Shown here piece after piece: positions 51,574-60,500 of a stretch of 64,000 bases of DNA. Under the pieces are notes generated by a model that was not told the DNA's origin, did not search any database, and saw only the letters and a program-made list of their open reading frames with translations. The position numbers were made by a program, and so were the translations under genes. The first letter of the stretch is position 1. Each line of letters begins with the position of its first letter. Source of the stretch: Micromonospora sp. NBC_01796. Lineage in GTDB: Bacteria > Actinomycetota > Actinomycetes > Mycobacteriales > Micromonosporaceae. The stretch lies in assembly GCF_035917455.1 (NCBI RefSeq), contig NZ_CP109078.1, forward strand, positions 5,998,001-6,062,000. Reading direction: 5' to 3'.

Positions 51574-51616
51574 TGCTCATTGTTGAGCAGGCGGGCGGGG
51601 CGCGGCTGCCTAGCGT
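51574..51616 (+). promoter_or_regulatory. Crp/Fnr-type operator and promoter of the PKS genes
   Basis: TGCTCA-TTGT-TGAGCA (51574-51589), a full palindrome, is centred 29.5 bp before TAGCGT (51611-51616), a -10-like element. The predicted transcript would start near 51623, about 48 nt ahead of the PKS GTG. Confidence 0.75.
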
Positions 51617-51670
51617 TTGGCTCGGGCTCGGACCTCCGGGCCGGAAACCCTTCCCACCCGGGCAGGTGCC

Positions 51671-54600
51671 GTGACGCAACGAACCGTTCGATCCCATGCC
51701 GTTCTCCTCTCGGCGTCCGGCCACGCACAGCTGCGCCGATCCGCCGACCGGCTGCGCGAGCACCTCGCCGTCGCCGGCCGGCGGCCCGACCTCGCGGACG
51801 TGGCGTACACCTCGCAGGTCGGCCGGATGCCGTTGCCGCACCGGCTCGCCGTGCGGTGCGAGGACGTCGACGGGCTCGTCGACGGGCTCACCGCGTTCCT
51901 GCGGGAGGAGACCCGCGACGGTGTCCTGTACGGCGTCGCCGTACCGTCGAACGCGTCGTCCGTTCCCGAGCCGCCGACCGACGCGGACGCCGCCGTGGTG
52001 TGGGTCGCCGGTGGACGGGTCGACTGGCAGCGGTACTGGCCGCAGCCGCGCCCGCGGGTGCCGCTGCCGGGCTATCCGTTCGGATCCGAACCTTCCGTGC
52101 CGCAGCCGGTGGAGGTGGCCGGGTCCGCGTCGCTGGAGGGCTATCTCACCGAGCTGTACGCCACCGTCTCGGGACTGCCGGCCGACGCGGTGGACCTTCG
52201 GGTGCCGCTCGTCGACCAGGGCCTCTCGTCGTACCTCATCACGCTGCTGAATGCCCGGATCGCGGACGATCTCGGTGAGCGGTCCCGGACCCTGTTCTTC
52301 GAGCACCCGTCGCTCGCCGCCGTCGCCGCCGCGCTGGCCGCAGCGGGCCGTACCGCGCCGGGTGAGGCCGCAGGGCCGACCACCGCCCCGCCCCCGGCCA
52401 CCCGCACCGCCGCCTCCGAGGCCGCCACCCACGACGCCCCCACCCACGACGCCCCCACCCGCGAGGCCGCCACCTCCGAGGCCGCTGCCCCGATCCGGTC
52501 GGCGCAGGGGAGTGTCGGCGAGCAGGAGATCGCCGTCATCGGCCTCGCCGGAAGATACCCCGGCTCCCCCGACCTGGAAGCGTTCTGGGACAACCTCGTC
52601 AACGGTCGCGACTGCGTCACCCCGCATCCCGCGCAGCGGGCCCGCCCGGGGTGGCCGACCCACCTGATGGAGGGCGGGTACCTCGACCAGGTCGACTGCT
52701 TCGATCCGCTGTTGTTCGGCATCACCCCCCGCGACGCCGCCCTGATGGACCCGCAGGAGCGGTTGTTCCTCGAGGTGACCTGGGCGGCGCTGGAGGACGC
52801 CGGGTACACCCGCGCCCGGCTGCGGGAGCGGCACCACTCGTCGGTCGCCGTGTACGCCGGTGCGATGTGGAACGAGTACCCGTTGTTCGGGGCCGAGCAG
52901 ACGCTCCTGGGCTCCCCGCAGGACTCCGGCGCGACACTCGGCGGCATCGCCAACCGCGTGTCGTACTTCTTCGACCTGCACGGCCCCAGCCTGACCGTCG
53001 ACACCATGTGCTCCTCGGCGCTCGTCGCGCTCGACCTGGCCGTACGGAGCCTGCGGTACGGCGAGGCCGAGCTGGCGATCACCGGCGGGGTGAGCCTGTC
53101 CCTGCACCCGAACAAGTTCATCCAGCAGCAGCGGATGAAACTCACCGCGAGCGACCGGCGCAGCCGCAGCTTCGGCGCGGGCGGCGACGGTTTCGTGCCG
53201 GCCGAGGGGGTTGGTGCGCTGGTGCTCAAGCCCCTGCACCGCGCGCTCGCCGACGGCGACCCGGTGCACGCGGTGATCCGGGGAACCGCGGTCGTACACG
53301 CCGGCCGGACCAACGGGTACATCGTGCCGAGCCCGGTCGCGCAGGCCGACGTGGTACGCCGGGCGCTACGCGACGCCCGGACCCGGCCCGACGAGATCGG
53401 CTACGTCGAGGCACACGGGGCGGGCACCGCTCTCGGCGACCCGGTCGAGATCGAGGGGTTGAGCCGCGCGTACCGGGAAGCGGCCGGCGCCGAACTGCCG
53501 CCCGGCGGCATCCCGATCGGGTCGGTGAAGTCGACCATCGGGCACACCGAGGCCGCGGCCGGGATGGCCGGCCTCACCAAGGTGATCCTCCAACTCCGTC
53601 ACGGCACCCTGGCGCCGTCGCTGCACGCCGACGACCTCAACCCGAACATCGCCTGGGACACCGTGCCGTTCCGGGTCCAGCGGCAACGCGCCGAGTGGAG
53701 CGGATCCCGGGTCGCGGGCATCAGCTCGTTCGGCGCCGGTGGGACCATCGCGCACGCGGTCGTCGCCGCACCGCCGGCCCGCGCCCGGGACACGGCACCG
53801 GCGGGCCCACAGCTCGTCGTCCTGTCGGCCTACGACGAGAACCGCCTCGACGAGGTCGTCCGGCGGCTCGTCGCACACCTGCGCCGGGACCGGGAGCCGA
53901 CCTCCGGACAGCTCATCGACGCACTGCGCCGGATCGCGGCGGGCACGCTCGCCGAGCCGGCCGCCGACCACGCCGCCGCCCTGCTCGCAGGCGGCGGACC
54001 GGCACTCGCCGACATCGCCCACACCCTGCAGGTCGGCCGGGAACCGTTGCGGCAGCGGCTCGCGGTGGTTGCCGAGGACGTCGACACGCTGTGCGAACGG
54101 CTCACCCGGTACCGTGCCGATCCCGCCGTGCTGCTCGGCCGGGCGCCCGCCGCCCCGGACCCGGCCGCGGTCCTGCCCGCCGGAGCCACGCTCACCGACC
54201 TCGGCCGCCACTGGGTCACGGGCGGGTCCGTCGACTGGACGGCGCTCCACGGGCCGGGCCGGGTCATCGTCGATCTGCCCGCGTACCCGTTCGCCCGCGT
54301 CCGCTGCTGGCTGCCGGAGACCGCGCCGGCCGTCGCGGGTCCGCCCGAGACGCCGCTGTACACCAGGATCTGGCAGCCCGACCCGGGGCCCGACCCGGCC
54401 GGGCACCCGGTGTCGGGCGCGATGCTGTGCGTCGGCGGGAGCCCGGACCTCGTCGCACGGCTCGGCGGTGTCGCCGTGCTCGACCCGGCGGACCTGGCCG
54501 CGGTGCTGGCGCGCAACCCCGACGTGGGCGGCCTTGTCGGACTCCCCGGCGGCATCGGCTGGGAAACCAGGGTACGGGTGCTGCAACGGCTGCTCGCCGA

Positions 54601-57544
54601 ACGTCCCCGTACGCCGTTGCGCGTGCTGGAGGTGGCGGCCGGGGACGTGCGGACGGCCGGGTTCGTCAAGGCCCTCGGCGCCGAGTACACCCGAGTCACC
54701 GCCACCGTCCTGTACACCGACCGACTGTCCGCCGACCATGACGCGCTCGCGGCGCAGGTCCGGGCCGAATGGGGGCGCCCCGATCCGTACGGCGAGGTTC
54801 GCTACGTCGACGGCCGGCGGCACCGGCCGCGGCTGGAGCCCGTGGCGGCCCCCCATGTCCCGCTGCGGTGCGACCCGGCCGGCGCCTACCTGGTGACCGG
54901 CGGCACGCGTGGCATCGGTGCCCTCGTCGCCCGACACCTCACCGACCACGGCGCCCGCGCGATCGCGCTGGTCGGCGTCCGGGAGGCCGCCGGAACCGTC
55001 GACGACCTGCGTGCCCGGGGCGTACGGGTGCTGCTGCACACCGGCGGATTCGACAACATCGACGGGTTCCTCGAACGGGTCCGCGCCGAACTCGGCCCCC
55101 TGCGCGGAGTGGTCCACTGCGCGGGCGTGGAGAGTCAGGGCAGCCCGGCGTTCGTGCACAAGGACCTCGCGGACGTACGTGCGGTCATGGCGCCGAAGCT
55201 CGACGGGTTCGAGTCCCTGGCCCGGCTGCTCGCCGCCGACCGTCTCGACTTCTTCCTGACCTTCTCCTCGGTGTGCGCCACGGTCACCGCGCTGGCCGCC
55301 GGGGTCACCGACTACGCCGCCGCGAACATCGCCGTGGACGAGCTCGTCCGCGCCGAACTGGCCGCGGGTCGTACCGGGTTCCGCTCGGTGGACTGGCCGC
55401 AGTGGGCGCAGACCGGGTCGACCAGTGGCCGCCCGAACCCGTGTGCCCCGGCCGGCATCGCGCCGCTCGACGACGCCGCCGGCCTGCGCGTTCTTGACCG
55501 GGTGCTCGCCCTGCCGACCGGTGCGGTGGTCCTGCCCTGCCCACCGTTGGGCGCCGCCCCCGACCCGGACGCCCTCCTGCGCCTTCGCCCGGCCGAGCCC
55601 GCCCCCGAAGCGGCCACCGAACGTCTTCCCGAGGCGGACGCGCCCGCGCCCGTGCCACCGGCCCCCGTGCCACCGGCCCCCGTGCCACCGGCCCCCGTGC
55701 CACCGGCCCCCGTGCCACCGGCCCCCGTGCCGCCCGTTGCCGTGCCACCCACGCCCGTGACGGCTGTGCCGGGGTGGCTGGTGACGGTCTTCTCGAACGC
55801 GCTCGGCATCCCCGAGCGGGACCTCGACCCGACGATCGAGTTCGGCGACCTCGGCGTCGACTCGGTGCTCCTCGGTGAGCTGCTCGTACGCATCGAGGAG
55901 AGGCTGGGTAGCCACCTCGATCCCGCGACTTTGCTGCTGCACCCGACCCTCGAGCGGCTCACCGCCCATCTCGGGATCCAGGCCCAGCAGTCCGTGGTCC
56001 CGCAGTCCGTGGTCCCGCAGTCCGTGGTCCCGTCGCCTGTGGCGCCGCAGCCTGTGGTGCCGTCAGCCGTGGTGGCGTCGGCTGTGCCGCGGACCGCACC
56101 GGCCTCGGTGCGGACGGCCGAGTCGCCGCGGGCCGGTGTGGACGGGCGGATCGCGGTGATCGGGATGGCCTGCCGGTTCCCCGGCGCCACCGACGTCACA
56201 GGCCTGTGGGACAACCTGCTGCACGGGCGCTGCGCCGTCGCCGAGGTGCCGCGCGAGCGGTGGGACCATCGCCGCTGGTGGTCGCCGGAGCCGGCGCTCG
56301 GTCGCTCGATCAGCAAGTGGGGCGGGTTCGTCGAGGACATCGAGTGGTTCGACCCCGAGTTCTTCGGCATGGGCGACGACGAGGCCCGCTGCCTCGACCC
56401 GGCGATCCGGATGTTCCTGGAGGGCACCGCCGAGTGTTTCGCGGAGGCGGGCTACGAACCGGCCGAGCTGCGGGGCCGACGGGTCGCCGTGGTCGCCGGC
56501 GCCCGACTGTCCGACTACGGCCGGCGGGTACCGGTCCGTGCCGACGTACTGCGGTCCGACCAGAACTTCATCGCCGCCCGCGTCGCGCACCAGTTCGACC
56601 TGCGCGGCCCCAACCTGGTCATCGACAGCGCCTGCTCGTCGTCGCTCCTCGCGGTGCAGGCGGCCTGCCGCAGCCTGCTGGCGGGGGAGTCCGAACTCGC
56701 CGTCGCCGGCGGGGTCGAGGTGCTGCTCGACCAGGAAGCCTATCTCGACCTGAGTGCCGCGCGGGCGCTCTCCCCGACCGGCCGGTGCTGGACGTTCGAC
56801 GAGCGTGCCGACGGGTTCGTGCCCGGTGAGGGCTGCGGCGTGGTCCTGCTCAAACCGCTCGCGGCCGCGCTCGCCGACGGCGATCGGATCCACGCCGTCA
56901 TCGACGGTGTCGCGGTCAACAACGACGGCCACACGATGGGTGTCACCACCCCGAGCCCCGCCGCGCAGGCCGACGTCGTCCGCCAGGCGCTCGCCGCCGC
57001 CGGTCGGTCACCGGGCGACATCACGATGCTGGAGGCCCACGGCACCGGCACGCTCATCGGCGACCCGATCGAACTGCGCGCGCTCAACGAGGTCTTCGGT
57101 GACCAGCCGGCCGGACGGATCGAGATCGGCAGCGTGAAGTCGAACCTCGGCCACCTCCTCAGCGCCGCCGGGATGGCCGGGATGTTGAAGGCGGCGCTCG
57201 CCCTGGAGCACGGCATGATCCCGCCGACGCTGTTCTGCGAGACCCCCAACCCCCGGTTCGACTTCGGCAGCTCGCCGCTGCACCCGACAACCGAAGCGGT
57301 CGCCTGGCCCGCAGGGCGGGAACGCGTCGCCGGGGTCAGCTCCTTCGGGCTCGGTGGCACCAACGCCCACCTCGTCATGAGCGCAGCCCCGCCCGTTGCG
57401 GCCCGCCGCGCGCCGCTGCCCCGCCCGGTGTTCCGCCGCCGGCGGCTGTGGCTTGACGGTGAGGCCGGCGCCCCGCCGCCGGCGCCCACCAGCGAGCCGC
57501 TCACCTCCTCCCTGCTGCACCTGCAGCTCGCGACCCGTGACTGA
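51671..57544 (+). CDS. trans-AT polyketide synthase 1 (flank-ACP / KS-KR-ACP / KS)
   Basis: AT-less type I PKS of 1957 aa. It opens with a KS-type flanking subdomain but no KS (about 5-145), then ACP1 (about 160-235, Ser187 in GLSSYL, where Asp-Ser is usual). KS1 (about 286-700) has Cys447 in DTMCSSAL; the usual HGTGT and GTNAH read HGAGT and GTIAH, with the histidines kept. KR (about 895-1300) has TGGTRGIGA and the active-site Tyr in DYAAAN. ACP2 follows (Ser1398, LGVDSVLL), then KS2 (about 1490-1910, Cys1655, DSACSSSL), where the protein ends; its processing domains are on PKS 2, 25 nt downstream. GTG 51671 is preferred to TTG 51617. Confidence 0.92.
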   Translation: MTQRTVRSHAVLLSASGHAQLRRSADRLREHLAVAGRRPDLADVAYTSQVGRMPLPHRLAVRCEDVDGLVDGLTAFLREETRDGVLYGVAVPSNASSVPEPPTDADAAVVWVAGGRVDWQRYWPQPRPRVPLPGYPFGSEPSVPQPVEVAGSASLEGYLTELYATVSGLPADAVDLRVPLVDQGLSSYLITLLNARIADDLGERSRTLFFEHPSLAAVAAALAAAGRTAPGEAAGPTTAPPPATRTAASEAATHDAPTHDAPTREAATSEAAAPIRSAQGSVGEQEIAVIGLAGRYPGSPDLEAFWDNLVNGRDCVTPHPAQRARPGWPTHLMEGGYLDQVDCFDPLLFGITPRDAALMDPQERLFLEVTWAALEDAGYTRARLRERHHSSVAVYAGAMWNEYPLFGAEQTLLGSPQDSGATLGGIANRVSYFFDLHGPSLTVDTMCSSALVALDLAVRSLRYGEAELAITGGVSLSLHPNKFIQQQRMKLTASDRRSRSFGAGGDGFVPAEGVGALVLKPLHRALADGDPVHAVIRGTAVVHAGRTNGYIVPSPVAQADVVRRALRDARTRPDEIGYVEAHGAGTALGDPVEIEGLSRAYREAAGAELPPGGIPIGSVKSTIGHTEAAAGMAGLTKVILQLRHGTLAPSLHADDLNPNIAWDTVPFRVQRQRAEWSGSRVAGISSFGAGGTIAHAVVAAPPARARDTAPAGPQLVVLSAYDENRLDEVVRRLVAHLRRDREPTSGQLIDALRRIAAGTLAEPAADHAAALLAGGGPALADIAHTLQVGREPLRQRLAVVAEDVDTLCERLTRYRADPAVLLGRAPAAPDPAAVLPAGATLTDLGRHWVTGGSVDWTALHGPGRVIVDLPAYPFARVRCWLPETAPAVAGPPETPLYTRIWQPDPGPDPAGHPVSGAMLCVGGSPDLVARLGGVAVLDPADLAAVLARNPDVGGLVGLPGGIGWETRVRVLQRLLAERPRTPLRVLEVAAGDVRTAGFVKALGAEYTRVTATVLYTDRLSADHDALAAQVRAEWGRPDPYGEVRYVDGRRHRPRLEPVAAPHVPLRCDPAGAYLVTGGTRGIGALVARHLTDHGARAIALVGVREAAGTVDDLRARGVRVLLHTGGFDNIDGFLERVRAELGPLRGVVHCAGVESQGSPAFVHKDLADVRAVMAPKLDGFESLARLLAADRLDFFLTFSSVCATVTALAAGVTDYAAANIAVDELVRAELAAGRTGFRSVDWPQWAQTGSTSGRPNPCAPAGIAPLDDAAGLRVLDRVLALPTGAVVLPCPPLGAAPDPDALLRLRPAEPAPEAATERLPEADAPAPVPPAPVPPAPVPPAPVPPAPVPPAPVPPVAVPPTPVTAVPGWLVTVFSNALGIPERDLDPTIEFGDLGVDSVLLGELLVRIEERLGSHLDPATLLLHPTLERLTAHLGIQAQQSVVPQSVVPQSVVPSPVAPQPVVPSAVVASAVPRTAPASVRTAESPRAGVDGRIAVIGMACRFPGATDVTGLWDNLLHGRCAVAEVPRERWDHRRWWSPEPALGRSISKWGGFVEDIEWFDPEFFGMGDDEARCLDPAIRMFLEGTAECFAEAGYEPAELRGRRVAVVAGARLSDYGRRVPVRADVLRSDQNFIAARVAHQFDLRGPNLVIDSACSSSLLAVQAACRSLLAGESELAVAGGVEVLLDQEAYLDLSAARALSPTGRCWTFDERADGFVPGEGCGVVLLKPLAAALADGDRIHAVIDGVAVNNDGHTMGVTTPSPAAQADVVRQALAAAGRSPGDITMLEAHGTGTLIGDPIELRALNEVFGDQPAGRIEIGSVKSNLGHLLSAAGMAGMLKAALALEHGMIPPTLFCETPNPRFDFGSSPLHPTTEAVAWPAGRERVAGVSSFGLGGTNAHLVMSAAPPVAARRAPLPRPVFRRRRLWLDGEAGAPPPAPTSEPLTSSLLHLQLATRD
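55651..55725 (+). repeat. 15-bp repeat in a Pro-rich PKS linker
   Basis: Five perfect 15-bp units coding for VPPAP, flanked by degenerate units, between the KR and ACP2 of PKS 1. A second short array, three units of CAGTCCGTGGTCCCG, lies at 55988-56032 between ACP2 and KS2. Confidence 0.9.
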
Positions 57545-57569
57545 CACCGAGACCCGGAGGAGGGCTGCG

Positions 57570-60500
57570 ATGGCTGGTCTACAGAGCCGGTTCCGGCTCA
57601 CCCATGACGACTTCGTCATGCGGAACCACCGGTTGCACGGCGTGTCGGTGCTTCCCGGCGTCGTCTTCTTCGACCTCGTCTACCGGACCGCCATCGCGGC
57701 GGGCTGGGACCTGCGGCGACTGTGCGTACGCGACACCGTGCTCGCCGAGGCGATCGTCACCACGGAGGGCTTCGACCGCGAGGTCGTACTCACCATCGAC
57801 GAGCACCACGACGGCGGCCACCCGTTCACGGTCCGGAGCCGGTGGCTGCGGGGCGACGAACCGGTCTCCGGGTGGCACGACAACGCGCACGGGCTGGTCT
57901 GCATCACCGACGAGCCGCTGCCGGCGCCGGTCGACCTCGACGGACTCCGCGCCACCGCCACCCGTCAGGACCAGGTCGAGGTGCTGTACCAGCGGGCGGT
58001 CCGCGAACACATCCGGCACGGCGCGGCGATGCGCTGCCGAGGCACTTTGCACACCGGCGGCGGTCAACTGCTGGCGGAACTCACGAGGGAGCACTCCGAC
58101 GCCACGCTCGACGCCGGATTCCATCTGCACCCGGCCTCGCTCGACGCCTCGACCCTTGCCGGGTTCGGGCAGGTCGGCATGCCCACCGACGACCCGTTCG
58201 TGCCGATGTTCGTACGGGAACTGCGGGCCCCCGAGGGGCTGCCGCCGACGTGCTACGTACACGTCGCGAGCCCCGAACGGCTCGCCACCTCCGGCGACGT
58301 GATCACCACGGACTACACCATCCGCGACGAGTACGGCCGATTCCTGGCCGGCTTCACCGGCCTCACCTGCAAGCGGATCCGTGAACCCGGCGTCGTGCAC
58401 CGCCTGCTCGCCGAGGTGGCAGGCTCCCCCGCGCCGCCGCCCGCCCCGGCGGTGACCCCCGCCGGGCAGATGCCGCCCGCCCCGGCGGTGACCCCCGCCG
58501 GGCAGATGCCGCCCGCCCCGGCGGTGACGCCTCCCGCGCAACGGCCGCTCGCGGTTCCAGCAGGCAACGGCTTCACCCCGACGCTGCGTGCCGCGGTGGC
58601 CGAGGTGCTCGGCCGGTCACCCGGCGAGATCGCGACCGGAACCGGCTTCTACGACCTCGGCCTCGACTCCGTCACCCTGCTACGGCTGACCGAGCGGGTG
58701 GAACGGATGGTCGGACAGAGGTTGTACCCCACCCTGCTGTTCGAGCACACCACCGTCGACGCGCTCGCCGCGTACCTGTCCGCCCACCACAGCCTGGCCG
58801 CGGCCGGGACCGAGGTGACCGGCTCGACCCTGTCCTTCGCGGACGAGTGGGTCCCGGCGGACCCGGAGCCGCCGAGGGTGGACCTCGCGGACGTGCTCGT
58901 CGTCGCCGCCGCGTCGCCGGCCGGGCTGGCCGCCGCGCACGTCGAGTCCGTGCAACGGCTCGGCGCGCTGCCGGACGTCCCGAACGTGATCGTCCTGGTG
59001 ACCGCCGACCCTGCCGCCGACCTCTGGCGGGCCGCCACCGCGCTCGTCGACGCCGGGCCTCGTGACCTGTTCGTCGTGACAACCGGCGAACTGACGCCGA
59101 GGCAGGCCGCGACCGCCGCGCTGGCCCGTACCGTGACCGCCGAGGTCCCCGGGCTGCGCTGCCGATTCGTCCACGTCGCCGACCCGGACCGGCTGGCCGA
59201 CGCGATACGCGCGGAACTCGGCGCCGCAGGCGTCGAGCCCGAGGTCCGCCACGTCGGCGGGCGGAGGCTCGTCCGACGCTGGCGCGAGGTCGTGCTGGCT
59301 GCCGAGGGCGACGGCCGGGAACCGTTCCGCGACGGCGGGGTGTATCTCATCACCGGCGGCTCCGGCGGGCTCGCCGAACTCCTCGCGACGGACCTCGCCC
59401 AGCGGCACCGGGCGCGGATCGCCCTGCTGTCCCGCACCGAGCCCGCGCCGGGACTCGTTCAGCGGTGCCGGGCCGCGGGTGCGCAGGTCCACGTGGTGAC
59501 CGCCGACGTGACCGACCCCGCCGACGTACGTGCCGCGGTCGCGGACATCCGGCAGCACTTCGGCCGGATCGACGGCGTTTTCCACTGCGCCGGGATAACC
59601 CGCGACGGGGTGTTCTTCCGGGGCGACCCGGCCGACCTCGACACCGTCGCCGGGCCGAAGCTCGACGGGCTGCGCCACCTCGACGCTGCCACCGCCGACG
59701 ACGATCTCGACTTCCTGGTCGCGTACTCCTCCGCGTCCGCCGACGTCGCCAACCCGGGCCAGGCCGCGTACGCCTTCGCCAACGCCTGCCTGCGTCACGT
59801 CGAGCGGCAGGGCCGTGGGCGTACGGTCGTCATCGACTGGCCGCTCTGGGCCGAGGGCGGGATGCGGGTCACCCCCGACGTCGTGCGGCGCTCGTACGAG
59901 CAGACGGGCCAGGTCCCCATGCCCACGCCCGCCGGGCTCGGCGTGCTGCGCGGGGCGCTGCTCAGCCCGTACGAATCCCTGCTCGTGCTGCACGGGACAC
60001 CGGAACGCCTGCGCGACCTCGTACCCGTGGCGCCCGATGCCTCGTCGCCCGAGGTCACCGCGCCGGAATCCGTCGCGGAACCGGTCGGCGACGCGATCGC
60101 GGTCATCGGTCTGGCCGGTCGGTATCCCGGCGCGGAGGACCTCGACGCCTTCTGGCGCAACCTCTCCGGCGGCGTCGACGGGATCACCGAGGTCCCCGCC
60201 GGCCGCTGGAACCACGCGGCCCTGTTCGACCCGGACAAGCACACACCGGGACGCACGTACGGCCGCTGGGGCGGGTTCCTCGACGGGGTCGACCGGTTCG
60301 CGCCGGCGTTCTTCGGGGTTTCCCGCCGCGACGCCGAGCGGATGGATCCCCAGGAGCGGCTCTTCCTCACGGCCTGCTGGCAGACCCTGGAGAACGCGGG
60401 GTATCCGCCCGAGGGCCTGCGCGGCGAGGTGGTCGGCGTCTACGCGGGCGTCATGTGGAACCACTACCAACTCGTGGATGGTGCGTCCGACGGGGTGGCC

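Noticed and set aside
53366-55969. 867-codon antisense frame in PKS 1 with GRWHG repeats
   Set aside because: The repeats are the reverse reading of the Pro-rich linker; not a gene.
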